Positions 32,451 through 43,656 of a stretch of DNA of 64,000 nucleotides are shown here, in pieces. Location of the stretch: positions 2,976,001-3,040,000 of the forward strand of contig CP155566.1 in assembly GCA_039696685.1 (NCBI GenBank), given 5' to 3'. This stretch comes from Vibrio sp. CDRSL-10 TSBA (lineage in GTDB: Bacteria; Pseudomonadota; Gammaproteobacteria; Enterobacterales; Vibrionaceae). Numbering within the stretch: position 1 is the stretch's first letter; each line of letters starts with the position of its first letter. Position numbers and translations under genes: made by a program. The notes beneath the pieces are model-generated. The model was not told where the DNA came from. It was given only the letters and a program-made list of their open reading frames with translations, and ran no database searches.

Positions 32451-32793
32451 ACTCACAATTCGCTGTTGTCGGATTTCCTGCAAAGAATGGGCAATCATAA
32501 GCACATTACTGCGAAATTAAAAGCACCGTTCAATTACATTTAACCGACAATTAGCAATTCGCGCCCCATTCGGCCTCCGGTTCTGGTTTGCTGATAATAT
32601 CATCAAATCAATCGCAACTGACATCCGCTTGTGATGATGAAAACAGCAAAAAATGCGGCCAGTGGCTGCGAATAATCACCACACAGAACCACGAAAATGC
32701 GACAATAAATTGTATCTTCGACTTCCCTTTTAATGACCAACACGTCAAAATTAGCGGTTACTCGTTCAGTTATTCATAAAGTTAGGAATTGTC
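32451..32793. other. Divergent intergenic region, mlaF / yrbG
   Basis: The 343-base AT-rich gap holds promoters for the mla operon and for the exchanger gene in opposite directions. I could not pick a convincing -35/-10 pair for either and see no gene or repeat. Confidence 0.5.
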
Positions 32794-33759
32794 ATGCTCG
32801 AAGCCATTGCGTTTCTTATTGTAGGTCTCATTTTGCTCGTCTGGAGTGCCGATAAACTGGTTTTCGGTTCTGCCGCCCTGGCGCGCAACGTAGGCATTTC
32901 ACCACTGGTGATCGGGATGACAATTCTGGCCATGGGCTCTTCAGCTCCGGAAATGATGGTGTCCGCCACGGCCGCCCTGGAAGGAAAGACCGATACCGCA
33001 GTCGGTAACGTGCTGGGTTCGAACATCGCCAACATCGCGCTGATTCTTGGTATTACCGCCCTGATCAAACCACTGTCGATCAGTTCAACCGTCATTCGTC
33101 GTGAACTGCCGCTGATGATTGGTGTCACTTTATTAGCCGGCGCACTGTTGTGGGATAACCAACTGGGCTTTTACGAAGGCGTACTGCTGTTCGTGCTGTT
33201 TGCGCTGTTTATTCTGGCGATGCTGAAAATCAGCCGCAGTGAACAGAAGAACGGTGATGCCCTGCTGGAAGAGCATGAATCTGAGATCCCGCAAGGGGTC
33301 AGCAACCTCAAAGCCGGCATGTGGGTGGTGATTGGTCTGATTTTACTGCCGATTGCCGCTGGTATGCTGGTCGATAATTCGGTAGTGATTGCGAAGTACT
33401 TCGGCATGAGCGACCTGGTGATCGGACTGACCATTATTGCGATTGGTACCAGCCTGCCGGAGTTGGCGGCTTCTCTGGCCGGTGTACTGAAAGGTGAAGA
33501 TGACATGGCAGTCGGTAATATTATCGGCTCCAACGTATTCAATATTCTGGCGGTCATGGGCCTGCCGGGCATTCTCAACCCTTCCGTGCTGAGTGAGCAC
33601 GCAATGGGGCGTGATTTCTGGGTGATGCTGGCGGTATCTGTCCTGCTGGTGCTGATGGCGCTGGGTAAATCCCGCAGCGTGAACCGTATTGAAGGTGCCA
33701 TCCTGTTTGTCGCCTTCCTGGCTTATCAGATTTACCTGTTCATGAATATGACCGCTTAA
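32794..33759 (+). CDS. yrbG: Calcium/sodium antiporter of the CaCA family (YrbG)
   Basis: The 321-residue inner-membrane protein is built of two inverted halves, each with the alpha-repeat ion-binding motif: GMTILAMGSSAPEMMVSATA in the first and GLTIIAIGTSLPELAASLAG in the second, followed by VGNVLGSNIANI and VGNIIGSNVFNI. These are the hallmarks of Ca2+/Na+ or Ca2+/H+ exchangers. It is 12 bases upstream of kdsD, the order found in E. coli (yrbG-kdsD-kdsC-lptCAB). Confidence 0.93.
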   Translation: MLEAIAFLIVGLILLVWSADKLVFGSAALARNVGISPLVIGMTILAMGSSAPEMMVSATAALEGKTDTAVGNVLGSNIANIALILGITALIKPLSISSTVIRRELPLMIGVTLLAGALLWDNQLGFYEGVLLFVLFALFILAMLKISRSEQKNGDALLEEHESEIPQGVSNLKAGMWVVIGLILLPIAAGMLVDNSVVIAKYFGMSDLVIGLTIIAIGTSLPELAASLAGVLKGEDDMAVGNIIGSNVFNILAVMGLPGILNPSVLSEHAMGRDFWVMLAVSVLLVLMALGKSRSVNRIEGAILFVAFLAYQIYLFMNMTA

Positions 33760-33771
33760 CGGGAGCGTAGG

Positions 33772-34747
33772 ATGTCGGATAACTTTGACTACCGCAGTGT
33801 TGCCAACCAGGTGTTGGCAACGGAGATCGAAGCACTACAACAACTGGACCAATATTTTAACCATGACTTCTGCCGTGCCTGTGAAATGATTCTGGCCAAT
33901 AAAAGCGGTAAAGTCGTGGTGATGGGCATCGGCAAGTCCGGCCACATCGGCCGCAAAATGGCGGCCACTTTTGCCAGCACAGGCACCTCATCCTTCTTTG
34001 TTCATCCCGGCGAAGCCTCTCATGGCGACCTGGGCATGATTGAAAGCGGTGATATTGTCCTGGCCATCTCCAACTCCGGTGAATCGTCCGAAATTCTCGC
34101 CCTGTTCCCGGTGTTAAAACGCCTCAATAACCGTATCATCAGTATGACGGGCAATCCGCAATCGAATATGGCCAAACTGGCCGATATTCACCTGCAGATG
34201 ACGGTCCCCAAAGAAGCGTGCCCACTCGGCCTCGCGCCGACCTCCAGCACTACTGCTACGCTGGTGATGGGAGATGCAATGGCAGTCGCTCTGCTGCAGG
34301 CGCGCGGCTTTACCGCCGAAGATTTTGCCTTGTCGCACCCGGGTGGCGCTCTGGGGCGTAAACTGCTGATGAAGCTGAGCGATATCATGCATTCGGGTGA
34401 CGCTTTACCTAAGGTTCAGCCGAATGCGCTGGTACGTGATGCCCTGCTTGAGATCAGTCACAAAGGGCTGGGGATGACCGCAGTGGTCGAGGGCGATGAT
34501 CAACTGGTCGGTATTTTCACTGACGGAGACCTGCGCCGTATCCTGGATAAACGCATCGATATTCACAGCGCGACAATCAGCGAAGTGATGACCCGTCACC
34601 CGACCGTCGCCTCACCGAACCTTCTGGCAGTAGAAGGACTCAACCTGATGCAGGAAAAACGCATTAACGGCCTGATGCTGGTCGAGAAACGGCCAGGTGG
34701 TCGGCGCTTTGAATATGCACGATCTATTAAAAGCAGGAGTAATGTAA
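33772..34747 (+). CDS. kdsD: Arabinose-5-phosphate isomerase KdsD, frameshifted by one base
   Basis: KdsD converts ribulose-5-phosphate to arabinose-5-phosphate for KDO, the inner sugar of LPS. The corrected 324-residue protein has a SIS domain (GIGKSGHIGRKMAATFASTG) and two CBS domains. As written the frame runs on into kdsC and looks like a 510-residue fusion. Deleting one A from GAAAC 34686-34690 restores the family end VENGQVVGALNMHDLLKAG and a stop at 34745-34747 that overlaps the kdsC start by one base. Confidence 0.94.
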
Positions 34748-35304
34748 TGAGCCAGATGGTCGAAACGCTGTACGGTGAGGTCGCTGCTAATATTCTGGCC
34801 ACAGCTAAGCAAATAAAACTGCTGATTTGTGATGTCGATGGCGTGTTCTCTGACGGGCTCATCTACATGGGCAATCAGGGCGAAGAGCTGAAAACATTTC
34901 ATACCCGCGACGGATATGGCGTAAAATCACTGATGAATGCCGGCATTGAGATTGCCATTATCACCGGACGACGTTCGCAAATCGTCGAAAACCGGATGCA
35001 GGCGCTGGGCATTTCTTTGATCTATCAAGGTCAGGACGACAAGGTCAAAGCCTATCAGGATATTTGCGAAAAATTGGCGATCGACCCAGAGCATACCGGT
35101 TACATTGGTGATGATTTGATCGACTGGCCGGTGATGGAAAAAGTCGCCCTCAAAGTGTGTGTGGCTGACGGCCATCCTCTGCTGGCCAAGCGGGCCAATT
35201 ACGTTACCCGTATCAAAGGCGGACACGGCGCAGTACGCGAAGTGTGTGATTTAATTTTACAAGCACGGAATGAGCTCGACGTACATAAAGGCCTGAGTAT
35301 ATGA
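34747..35304 (+). CDS. kdsC: KDO-8-phosphate phosphatase KdsC
   Basis: KdsC removes phosphate from KDO-8-phosphate. The 185-residue HAD enzyme has the nucleophile motif LLICDVDGVFSDG, motif II IITGRRS and motif IV YIGDDLIDWPVM. The start MSQMVETLYG is identified by the overlap TAATG with the corrected kdsD stop and the ribosome site GCAGGAG. Its last codons overlap lptC by 4 bases. Confidence 0.95.
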   Translation: MSQMVETLYGEVAANILATAKQIKLLICDVDGVFSDGLIYMGNQGEELKTFHTRDGYGVKSLMNAGIEIAIITGRRSQIVENRMQALGISLIYQGQDDKVKAYQDICEKLAIDPEHTGYIGDDLIDWPVMEKVALKVCVADGHPLLAKRANYVTRIKGGHGAVREVCDLILQARNELDVHKGLSI

Positions 35305-35865
35305 GTTTTTCTCGTATCCTTTACGCGATACTTCTCTTTATTGCTTCCTGGTCAGCCTATTACCTGCTGGACAAAGAGCAAAACAGCGCTATTCAGGTGG
35401 CTCCTAATTATGAGTTGCCGATGTTTAGTGGTAAAAATCTGGATAACGTCTCGTATAATCAGCAAGGCGTGCGGAACTATGTTATTACTTCACAGCATCT
35501 GGATTATTACGCGAAAAGTGGCAACACCACTTTCGAATATCCGGTACTGAAAGTCTATCAGCAAGGGGTTACCCAGGAGTGGCAGGTCACCGCCAATCGC
35601 GGCATTCTGACCAAAGACCACGTGCTGATTTTGTATGACAACGTGATGGCAAACAACTTACTGGCGGGCTCAGCCTTTGACGAAACTGTCAACGGCCAAG
35701 CTGAGTATTCAGCTCGATAACCGCGATTTTTGGGCCGACAGCGAAGTAAAAATGAACGGCCCGCAGTTTGAAACTCGCGGACAGGCGATGAGAGGAAACT
35801 TCTCCGAACACTCGGCTGTTCTGTATAACCATGTGCAAGGTAGATATGAAATTCTCACACCTTAG
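35301..35865 (+). CDS. lptC: LPS transport protein LptC, frameshifted by one base
   Basis: LptC is a single-pass inner-membrane protein that accepts LPS from LptB2FG and hands it to LptA. The corrected 187-residue protein has an N-terminal helix (ILYAILLFIASWSAYYLL) and a beta-jellyroll with YVITSQHLDYYAKSGNTTFEYP. The frame breaks at GAAAC 35682-35686; deleting one A joins GSAFDE to LSTAKLSIQLDNRDFW. Its end overlaps lptA by 20 bases. Confidence 0.94.
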
Positions 35866-36337
35866 TTTGATTGCTTGCCTGCTGGCGTCCGGCCAGGCAC
35901 TGGCTCTGACCACCGATTCTAAGCAACCGGTATACATCGATTCAGACAGTCAGCAACTGGACATGAAAAGCAACCGCGTGACCTTTTTGGGTGATGTAAA
36001 ACTCAAGCAGGGCAGCATCAACATTAACGCCGATAAACTGGTTGTGGTACGTGATGCCAAATCCGGCCAGATTGAAACCATCGAAGGTTATGGCAACCTG
36101 GCGACTTTTTCGCAGTTGACGGATGAGGGTAAGACTCTGTACGGTGAAGCGAAAGAGCTGCATTACAAGATGTCCGAAGACGAACTGACCATGATTGAAA
36201 AAGCGATGCTGGCTCAGGATGACAGTGAAATCCGCGGTAAGAAAATCCGCTACAAAATTTCGTCGCAGAAGTTGATTGCAGATGGTGAAGGCAACGGACG
36301 TGTCTCGACCGTACTGCAGCCTCAAGCGGCCCAATAA
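35846..36337 (+). CDS. lptA: Periplasmic LPS bridge protein LptA
   Basis: LptA polymerises into the periplasmic bridge that carries LPS to LptD. The 163-residue protein has a signal peptide ([20 protein letters not shown]) and the OstA domain with [28 protein letters not shown] 35846 follows AAGG; it lies inside the end of lptC, so translation is coupled. Confidence 0.95.
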   Translation: MKFSHLSLIACLLASGQALALTTDSKQPVYIDSDSQQLDMKSNRVTFLGDVKLKQGSININADKLVVVRDAKSGQIETIEGYGNLATFSQLTDEGKTLYGEAKELHYKMSEDELTMIEKAMLAQDDSEIRGKKIRYKISSQKLIADGEGNGRVSTVLQPQAAQ

Positions 36338-36345
36338 GAACGACT

Positions 36346-37071
36346 ATGGCAACACTTAAAGCAGAACATTTAGCTAAGAGCTATAAAAAGCGTAAAGTGG
36401 TCTCCGACGTCAGCCTCAAGGTTGAATCCGGTCAGATCGTCGGACTGCTCGGTCCGAACGGTGCGGGTAAAACCACCTCTTTCTACATGATTGTAGGTCT
36501 GGTTGCGCGTGACGAAGGAACCATCAGCATCGATGAACAAGACATCAGCGTGCTGCCTATGCACAGCCGTTCACGGCTCGGTATCGGTTACCTGCCACAG
36601 GAAGCTTCCATCTTCCGCAAGCTGTCGGTGGAAGATAACATCATGGCCGTGCTGCAAACGCGGGAAGAGATGACCCGTGAAGAGCGCCAGGATAAGCTGG
36701 AGGATCTGCTGGAAGAATTTCATATCCAGCACATTCGCCACAGTGCCGGTATGGCATTGTCCGGTGGTGAACGCCGCCGGGTGGAAATCGCCCGCGCGCT
36801 GGCCGCCAACCCGCAATTTATTTTGCTCGACGAACCGTTTGCCGGGGTTGACCCGATTTCGGTTATCGACATCAAAAAAATCATCGAACATCTGCGTGAT
36901 CGCGGTTTAGGCGTGCTGATCACCGACCACAATGTCCGGGAAACCTTGGATGTGTGTGAAAAAGCTTATATTGTGAGTCAGGGCCGCTTAATTGCGGAAG
37001 GCACACCACAGGAAGTGCTCGACAACGAGCAAGTGAAACAGGTTTATCTCGGCGAACAATTCCGTCTATGA
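36346..37071 (+). CDS. lptB: LPS export ATP-binding protein LptB
   Basis: LptB is the ATPase of the LptB2FG LPS exporter whose permeases are encoded at 7-10 kb. The 241-residue protein shows Walker [16 protein letters not shown], signature [15 protein letters not shown] and Walker [13 protein letters not shown]. It is 8 bases after lptA. Confidence 0.97.
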   Translation: MATLKAEHLAKSYKKRKVVSDVSLKVESGQIVGLLGPNGAGKTTSFYMIVGLVARDEGTISIDEQDISVLPMHSRSRLGIGYLPQEASIFRKLSVEDNIMAVLQTREEMTREERQDKLEDLLEEFHIQHIRHSAGMALSGGERRRVEIARALAANPQFILLDEPFAGVDPISVIDIKKIIEHLRDRGLGVLITDHNVRETLDVCEKAYIVSQGRLIAEGTPQEVLDNEQVKQVYLGEQFRL

Positions 37072-37121
37072 TTAACATAGATTGAGATCAATCCTAACAA
37101 AAACAAGGCAGTCAATACTGA

Positions 37122-38600
37122 ATGAAACCCTCATTACAGCTCAAGCTAGGTCAGCAGTTAGCCATGACACCCCAGTTGCAACAGGCGATTCGTCTGCTGC
37201 AACTATCGACGTTGGATCTGCAACAGGAAATTCAGGAAGCGCTGGAATCGAACCCGCTGCTGGATGTTGAAGAGTCGATGGAAGAGTTCGCGGCACCGTC
37301 TGAACCCGAGGCCCATCGTGAGGAAAAAGAAGCCAGTGCTGATGTTGCCGAACCTGAACCTCAGGACAGCTCAGAGCTGATCGAAAAATCGGAAATCAGC
37401 TCAGAACTGGAAATCGATACCACCTGGGAAGATGTCTACAGTGCCAATACCGGCAGCACCGGTATCTCTGTCGATGACGACGCGCCTGTTTATCAGGGCG
37501 AAACCACCCAGTCACTGCAGGACTACCTGTTGTGGCAACTGGATCTGACCCCGTTCAGTGAAACCGACCGTACGATTGCGATGGCGCTGATCGATGCTGT
37601 CGACGACTACGGCTACCTGACCCAGTCGCTGGAAGAAATTCTGGAAAACTTTACCGGCGAAGAGATTGCCGGTGAAGCGATTGAGCTGGATGAAATTGAA
37701 GCGGTCAGAAAGCGGGTTCAGCAGTTTGACCCGCTGGGTGTGGCGTCCGTCAACCTGCAGGACTGCCTGCTGCTGCAACTGGCCACCTTTCCGGCAGATA
37801 CCCCTTGGCTGGACGAAGCCAAACTCCTCCTGTCTCAGTACATCGACCAACTTGGCAACCGCGATTACAAACTCATTCTGAAAGAGACTAAACTCAAAGA
37901 GGAAGAGTTACGTGAAGTGCTGCAACTGATCCAACAACTGGATCCGCGTCCGGGCAGCCGGATTGCGACAGAGCATGCGGAGTACGTCATTCCTGATGTG
38001 TCGGTGTTTAAAGAACATGGTAAATGGATTGTGACCATCAATCCGGACAGCGTGCCAAGACTCAAGATCAACCAGCAGTACGCCGATATGGTGCGCGGTA
38101 ACAATGCCGACAGCAACTATATCCGGAGCAATTTGCAAGAAGCAAAATGGCTAATTAAGAGTCTGGAAAGCCGAAACGAGACGCTGCTCAAAGTTGCCAA
38201 GTGCATAGTTGAACATCAGCGTGATTTCTTCGAGTATGGTGAAGAAGCCATGAAGCCGATGGTTCTTAATGACGTCGCGCTGGCGGTGGACATGCATGAA
38301 TCAACCATTTCTCGTGTTACCACACAGAAATACATGCATACCCCGCGTGGTATATTCGAATTGAAGTACTTTTTCTCCAGCCACGTCAGTACCGACAACG
38401 GCGGAGAATGTTCATCTACCGCGATTCGAGCTCTGATCAAAAAACTGGTCGCTGCGGAAAATCCAGCCAAACCATTAAGCGACAGTAAGATCGCGGCCCT
38501 ACTTGCTGATCAAGGAATTCAGGTTGCAAGACGTACTATTGCTAAATACCGGGAATCCTTGGGTATTTCCCCGTCGAGTCAGCGCAAACGCCTGCTATAA
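37122..38600 (+). CDS. rpoN: RNA polymerase sigma-54 factor RpoN
   Basis: RpoN directs transcription of nitrogen, flagellar and quorum-regulatory genes in Vibrio with AAA+ activators. The 492-residue protein has the activator-interacting region I ([20 protein letters not shown]), an acidic linker (residues 55-115), the core-binding region, the HTH ([15 protein letters not shown]) and the C-terminal RpoN box ARRTIAKYR that reads the -24 element. It follows lptB by 50 bases. Confidence 0.97.
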   Translation: MKPSLQLKLGQQLAMTPQLQQAIRLLQLSTLDLQQEIQEALESNPLLDVEESMEEFAAPSEPEAHREEKEASADVAEPEPQDSSELIEKSEISSELEIDTTWEDVYSANTGSTGISVDDDAPVYQGETTQSLQDYLLWQLDLTPFSETDRTIAMALIDAVDDYGYLTQSLEEILENFTGEEIAGEAIELDEIEAVRKRVQQFDPLGVASVNLQDCLLLQLATFPADTPWLDEAKLLLSQYIDQLGNRDYKLILKETKLKEEELREVLQLIQQLDPRPGSRIATEHAEYVIPDVSVFKEHGKWIVTINPDSVPRLKINQQYADMVRGNNADSNYIRSNLQEAKWLIKSLESRNETLLKVAKCIVEHQRDFFEYGEEAMKPMVLNDVALAVDMHESTISRVTTQKYMHTPRGIFELKYFFSSHVSTDNGGECSSTAIRALIKKLVAAENPAKPLSDSKIAALLADQGIQVARRTIAKYRESLGISPSSQRKRLL

Positions 38601-38623
38601 GGCCTAACTGAGAAGGAAAGTCT

Positions 38624-38911
38624 ATGCAAATCAATATTCAAGGCCATCACATTGAACTTACCGATTCAATGCAAGACTATGTTCACTCTAAATTTCAAAA
38701 GCTTGAGCGATTTTTCGACCATATTAATAACTGTCAGGTGATTTTACGTGTTGAAAAAACGCGCCAAATCGCTGAAGCTACGCTTCATATTAACCAAGGA
38801 GAAGTCCACGCCACTGCGGAAGAAGATGTTATGTACGCAGCGATTGATGGTCTGGTGGACAAACTCTCTCGTCAACTCAACAAGCATAAAGAAAAGCTAA
38901 GTAGCCACTAA
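38624..38911 (+). CDS. hpf: Ribosome hibernation promoting factor HPF
   Basis: The 95-residue short-type HPF/YhbH binds the 30S subunit and promotes 100S dimers in stationary phase. It begins MQINIQGHHIELTDSMQDYV and contains NNCQVILRVEKTRQIAEATLH, both family features. It lies 23 bases after rpoN and one base before ptsN. Confidence 0.95.
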   Translation: MQINIQGHHIELTDSMQDYVHSKFQKLERFFDHINNCQVILRVEKTRQIAEATLHINQGEVHATAEEDVMYAAIDGLVDKLSRQLNKHKEKLSSH

Positions 38912-38912
38912 C

Positions 38913-39365
38913 ATGCAATTAAGCGAAGTACTTTCACTGGACTGCACCAAGAGTGCAGTCCAGTGTTCTAGCAAAAAAAGAGCGCTGGAAATCATCAGTG
39001 AGATAGCCGCCCTGCACACAGGTCTGAACGCCACCGAGTTGTTCGAATGTATGCTGAGCCGCGAGAAAATGGGCAGTACCGGTATCGGTAACGGCATTGC
39101 CATCCCTCATGCCCGTATGACTGCCAGCGACGAAGCGGTTGCAGTGCTGCTGCAGTGCGAAGAGCCGATTGAGTTTGACTCTATCGATAACCGTCCGGTC
39201 GATCTGCTGTTCGCTCTGCTGGTGCCGGAAGAACAGTGTAAGCAACACCTGAAAACGCTGTCATCTATGGCTGAACGCCTGAATGACAAGCAAACTCTTA
39301 AACAGCTGCGTGGCGCAAAAAGCGATCAGGAGCTGTACAGTATCATGGTCAACCAACCTCAATAG
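38913..39365 (+). CDS. ptsN: Nitrogen-PTS EIIA protein PtsN
   Basis: PtsN is the terminal phosphoacceptor of the nitrogen phosphotransferase chain (PtsP-Npr-PtsN), which regulates potassium transport and stress. The 150-residue protein has the phosphorylated histidine in [13 protein letters not shown] and the [27 protein letters not shown] tail split over two helices. Its partner Npr is encoded two genes on. Confidence 0.95.
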   Translation: MQLSEVLSLDCTKSAVQCSSKKRALEIISEIAALHTGLNATELFECMLSREKMGSTGIGNGIAIPHARMTASDEAVAVLLQCEEPIEFDSIDNRPVDLLFALLVPEEQCKQHLKTLSSMAERLNDKQTLKQLRGAKSDQELYSIMVNQPQ

Positions 39366-39373
39366 GTCCCACC

Positions 39374-40234
39374 ATGCGTTTAATTGTTGTGAGTGGTCAA
39401 TCCGGAGCCGGTAAAAGTGTCGCGCTGCGGGTATTGGAAGATCTCGGCTACTACTGTGTGGATAATCTGCCGGTCAGCTTACTGGACGCGTTTATTCACT
39501 CGGTACAAGGCAGCCAGCAGAATGTTGCGGTCAGCATTGATATCCGCAACCTGCCGAAAGAGCCAGACCTGGTTGATGATGTTCTCGACCAGCTCAAACA
39601 AAACAATGACGTTAGCGTACTGTTTCTCGATGCCAGTAAAGAGACGCTGCTGAAACGCTACAGTGAAACCCGCCGCATTCATCCATTGTCGCTGAGTGAA
39701 AGCAAGCCCACCCTGGATCAGGCGATTGAGATGGAAATCCAGTTACTGGCGCCGCTTAAAGAGCGCGCCGATCTGGTACTTAACAGCAGTGACCTGTCAC
39801 TGCATGAACTGAGTGAAACGGTCAGACGCCGTATCGAAGGACGCGAACGCAAAGACCTGGTTATGGTGTTTGAATCCTTCGGTTTTAAATACGGCCTGCC
39901 GAGCGACGCCGATTACGTATTCGACGTGCGCTTTTTGCCTAACCCGCACTGGCAGCCGGACTTAAGACCATTGACCGGTCTTGATGCACAAATCAAAGCG
40001 TTTCTGGAAAGTCACAGCGATGTGATGGAGATGAAATATCAGATCCAGAAGTTTGTCGAACACTGGTTACCCCTGCTGGAAAAAAACAACCGCAGCTATC
40101 TGACCATAGCGATCGGCTGTACCGGCGGCAAACACCGCTCGGTCTACCTGACCCAGCAACTGGGCGAATATTTTGCCGAAATGGGGCATCAGGTTCAGAT
40201 CCGCCACACCTCATTAGAAAAAAATCGCTCATAA
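39374..40234 (+). CDS. rapZ: RNase adapter protein RapZ
   Basis: RapZ is a nucleotide-binding RNA-binding protein that in E. coli targets GlmZ small RNA to RNase E and so controls glucosamine-6-phosphate synthesis. The 286-residue protein has Walker [16 protein letters not shown] at residues 5-19 and the C-terminal [15 protein letters not shown]. It lies between ptsN and npr as in E. coli. Confidence 0.96.
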   Translation: MRLIVVSGQSGAGKSVALRVLEDLGYYCVDNLPVSLLDAFIHSVQGSQQNVAVSIDIRNLPKEPDLVDDVLDQLKQNNDVSVLFLDASKETLLKRYSETRRIHPLSLSESKPTLDQAIEMEIQLLAPLKERADLVLNSSDLSLHELSETVRRRIEGRERKDLVMVFESFGFKYGLPSDADYVFDVRFLPNPHWQPDLRPLTGLDAQIKAFLESHSDVMEMKYQIQKFVEHWLPLLEKNNRSYLTIAIGCTGGKHRSVYLTQQLGEYFAEMGHQVQIRHTSLEKNRS

Positions 40235-40243
40235 GGAGCAGAT

Positions 40244-40522
40244 ATGCCACAAGCTTGCCGTACTGTTCTTATCCAGAACCGCCTTGGTCTTCACGCCCGT
40301 GCCGCCATCAAACTGGTGGAACTGGCGCAATCTTTTGATGCCGTGCTCACCATTCAGAGCCAGGATGGCAAAGAAGCCACCGCCGACAGCGTGATGGGGC
40401 TGCTGATGCTGGAGTCCGCTCAGGGCCAGAATGTCACCATCTGTGCAGAAGGCTCGCAAGCTGAGCAGGCACTGGATGCCGTCTGCCATCTGATCGAAGA
40501 CAAATTTGAAGAAGATGACTGA
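40244..40522 (+). CDS. npr: Phosphocarrier protein Npr (HPr-like)
   Basis: Npr passes phosphate from PtsP to PtsN. This 92-residue HPr-fold protein has the active-site histidine in [18 protein letters not shown] and the second conserved block [14 protein letters not shown]. It ends the rpoN-hpf-ptsN-rapZ-npr run. Confidence 0.93.
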   Translation: MPQACRTVLIQNRLGLHARAAIKLVELAQSFDAVLTIQSQDGKEATADSVMGLLMLESAQGQNVTICAEGSQAEQALDAVCHLIEDKFEEDD

Positions 40523-40549
40523 ATGTCTGGTGCAGATACCACATCGGTG

Positions 40550-40603
40550 ACCAAGTACGTATCTGTTACCAAGTAAGTGTCTGTTACCAGGAAAACCGCT
40601 GTC
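40550..40603. repeat. Three degenerate 18-bp tandem units after npr
   Basis: ACCAAGTACGTATCTGTT (40550), ACCAAGTAAGTGTCTGTT (40568) and ACCAGGAAAACCGCTGTC (40586) are consecutive 18-base units; the first two differ at two positions. They start 27 bases after the npr stop. Confidence 0.6.
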
Positions 40604-40743
40604 ACATTACAACTTTGGGCCACAAAGAAAGACGTTTCATTAACGAAACTATTGGCTGACGATTAATAACTTCTTATTAAATAAGACATAAAAGTACGAT
40701 ATTATTCAAAATATTGTCACCATTCACAGATTAGGGGGAAGCT

Positions 40744-42103
40744 ATGGCAGAGCAGATTGAATTTGACCAAGCTCACCTCACCCTCCAAGAGATCACCGAA
40801 GCGCTGGAAAACGGCCGCTTTGTCCATGTTCGCCGCCAACTGCAGGACATGGAACCCGAAGATATCGCCAACCTGTTAGAAGCCTCGCCACGTAAAGCAC
40901 GTGACGTCCTGTGGCAACTGACCGACCCGGAAGATTATGGTGAGATCCTCGACGAGCTGAGCGAAGACGTCAAAGATGCGCTGGTGTCCAAAATGGCACC
41001 GGAAAAACTGGCTGAAGCCACTGAAGGCATGGACACCGACGATGTGGCCTACGTGCTGCGTAGTCTGCCGGACGGACTGTCACGGGAAGTTCTGGCCCAG
41101 ATGGATGCCGCCGACCGCTTACGGGTCGAAACGGCGCTCTCCTATCCGGAAGATACCGCCGGCGGCCTGATGAACACCGACGTTATCACCATTCGCGGTG
41201 ATGTCGACGTCGACGTGGTATTGCGTTATCTGCGTATTCGCGGCGAACTGCCGGCGGCCACAGATGCGCTGTACGTCATTGATGATGAAAGCCGCCTGAT
41301 TGGCCATTTGTCGCTGACCACACTGATCACCACCCAGCCGGATGTTCCGGTCAGTGAAGTGATGGATGACGCAGACGAGGCGATTCGGGTCGATACCAAA
41401 GACTCTGACATCGCCAGCCTGTTTGAGCGACGTAACTGGGTTTCGGCGCCGGTGGTGGATGAGAATCAGCACCTGGTCGGCCGGATCACCATCGATGACG
41501 TGGTGGACGTGATTCGTGAAGATGCCGAACACTCGATGATGAGCATGGCGGGTATGGACGATGACGAAGATACCTTTGCGCCGGTGTTTAAATCTGCCCG
41601 CAAGCGCAGCATCTGGCTGGGTGCCAACGTGCTGGCCGCCCTGGCCGCCGCTTCCGTATCTAACATGTTTGAAGCCACGCTGGAACAGATGGCGGCAATC
41701 GCGATTCTGATGACCATCGTCCCTTCAATGGGCGGAGTGGCTGGTAACCAGACCGTTGCGCTGGTGATCCGCGGCCTGGCGCTGGGGCATATCGGTGACA
41801 GTAACCGGCGTGAAACTGTTACTTAAAGAAGCAGCGATCGGCCTGCTGAACGGCATCACCTGGGCATTGATCATCGGGGCTATCGTGGTGGTGTGGAAAG
41901 GCGAATGGCTGTTAGGCGCAATCATTTCGGCCGCCATGCTGACCAACCTGCTGGTGGCTGGCATCGCCGGGGTGACCATTCCGGTGGTGCTGAAAAAAAT
42001 GAAGATCGACCCGGCCCTGGCGGGCGGGATGGCACTGACCACCGTCACTGATGTGGTCGGCCTGTCGGTCTTCCTCGGTCTGGCGACACTGTTCATTACC
42101 TGA
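40744..42103 (+). CDS. mgtE: Magnesium transporter MgtE, frameshifted by one base
   Basis: MgtE is a Mg2+-gated magnesium channel. The corrected 452-residue protein has the helical N domain (ITEALENGRFVHVRRQLQDM), two CBS domains (about residues 135-255) and a five-helix membrane part with PSMGGVAGNQTVALVIRGLALG, the pore-lining block. The frame breaks at GAAAC 41812-41816; deleting one A joins GDSNRRE to LLLKEAAIGLLNG. ATG 40744 follows AGGGGGAAGCT. Confidence 0.94.
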
Positions 42104-42163
42104 TGTTCATTATACCTGCTAGTGATCACCGGATAACCGGCCACAAGGTTATCAACCAAGCAA

Positions 42164-42198
42164 CAAAAAAGCGCTGACCTCAGGTCAGCGCTTTTTGC
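42164..42198. terminator. Bidirectional terminator between mgtE and pmbA
   Basis: AAAAAAGCGCTGACCT and AGGTCAGCGCTTTTT form a long perfect stem with A and T tails between converging genes. Confidence 0.93.
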
Positions 42199-42209
42199 TT
42201 CGGGCCGGT

Positions 42210-43553
42210 TTATTCACCCGCCACCTTCATGCTTTCGATCAGCATCGAACCGGTCTGAATCTGTGAGCGGGTTTCAGTATCACTGCCCACCGCCACAATC
42301 TGCTGGAACATGGTTTTCAGGTTACCGGCAATGGTAATACCGGAAACCGGATGCTGAATCTGGCCGTTTTCAACCCAGAATCCCGCAGCACCACGCGAGT
42401 AATCGCCGGTGACCACATTGACACCCTGCCCCATCACTTCTGTGACTAACAGGCCGGTACCCAGCTCTTTCAGCATCTGCTCAAAATCCTGGCCGGTGTG
42501 CTTCACAAACCAGTTGTGGATACCCCCGGCATGGCCGGTCGGCGTCATCTTCATCTTGCGTGCCGCGTAGCTGGTCAGCAGATAGCTGGCCAGAACACCA
42601 TCGGTAATGATTTCACGGTCTTCGGTCTTCACACCTTCGCTGTCAAACGGGCTCGAAGCCAGTCCACGCAGTACATGCGGACGCTCAGCAATATTGAACC
42701 ACGACGGCAGGATTTGCTCACCCAGATGATCAAGCAGGAATGACGATTTGCGGTATAGGTTTCCGCCGCTGATCGCCATCACCAGATGGCCCATCAAACC
42801 TGTCGCCACATCAGCAGCGAACATCACCGGATAGTGGCCGGTTTTCATCTTACGCGCATCAAGACGCGATACCGTCTTCTTGGCCGCTTCCAGACCCACC
42901 GCTTGCGGTGACCACAGATCATCAATATGGCGCGCCACGGTGTAGCTGTAATCACGCTCCATCTCACCGTTTTCACCGACACCAATCACGCAGCAACTGA
43001 TACTCTGGCGGCTGGACGCATAACTGGCCAGCAGACCATGGCTGTTACCATATACTTTAACGCCGTAGTGGCTGTCGTAGCTGCCGCCGTCACTCTGTTT
43101 GATTTTCTTGCTGTAGGCCAGCGCAGCCTGCTCAGCTTCAATCGCAATACGCGCCGCTTTGTCCGGATTCGGCTCATCCGGATGGAACAGATCCAGATCC
43201 GGCACATCCTGTACCATCAACTCTTTCGGGGCCGGGCCGGCAAACGGGTCTTCCGAAGTGAACTGTGCAATATCGAGCGCCGCCAGCACTGTCTGCTGGA
43301 TAGCCTTCTCACTTAAATCCGACGTTGACGCGCTGCCTTTGCGCTGCCCGCGGTAAACGGTAATGCCCAGAGCACCGTCACTGTTGAATTCCACGTTTTC
43401 CACTTCGCACATGCGAGTCGAAACGCTTAAACCTGTGCTTTTGGTAATGGCGACTTCAGCGGCGTCAGCCTGAGCTGAAGCCATGTCGAGCGCTTTTGCA
43501 ACGGCAGCTTCAAGCTCGGCTCGTTGCGCAGCGACTTGCTGTTTTACATCCAT
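42210..43553 (-). CDS. pmbA: Metalloprotease PmbA (TldE)
   Basis: PmbA forms the TldD/TldE heterodimeric protease that degrades unfolded peptides and matures some microcins; TldE lacks the metal site of TldD. The 447-residue protein has the family blocks [42 protein letters not shown] (shortened here) and [19 protein letters not shown]. It is divergent from darP, the E. coli arrangement of pmbA and yjgA. Confidence 0.95.
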   Translation of the reverse strand: MDVKQQVAAQRAELEAAVAKALDMASAQADAAEVAITKSTGLSVSTRMCEVENVEFNSDGALGITVYRGQRKGSASTSDLSEKAIQQTVLAALDIAQFTSEDPFAGPAPKELMVQDVPDLDLFHPDEPNPDKAARIAIEAEQAALAYSKKIKQSDGGSYDSHYGVKVYGNSHGLLASYASSRQSISCCVIGVGENGEMERDYSYTVARHIDDLWSPQAVGLEAAKKTVSRLDARKMKTGHYPVMFAADVATGLMGHLVMAISGGNLYRKSSFLLDHLGEQILPSWFNIAERPHVLRGLASSPFDSEGVKTEDREIITDGVLASYLLTSYAARKMKMTPTGHAGGIHNWFVKHTGQDFEQMLKELGTGLLVTEVMGQGVNVVTGDYSRGAAGFWVENGQIQHPVSGITIAGNLKTMFQQIVAVGSDTETRSQIQTGSMLIESMKVAGE

Positions 43554-43656
43554 ATCTCATCCAACTGTTGCGCTTTAATCTGGTTAGGATAACAAGAATT
43601 TCGCTTTCTCCCCACGATTCTTGCTAAAATAGCAGACATAAATAACTCATTAGTGA

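Noticed and set aside
33772..35304. Bifunctional KdsD-KdsC fusion protein
   Set aside because: The join depends on one extra A in GAAAC, the sequence beyond it has no family match until kdsC, and removing it restores both normal genes.
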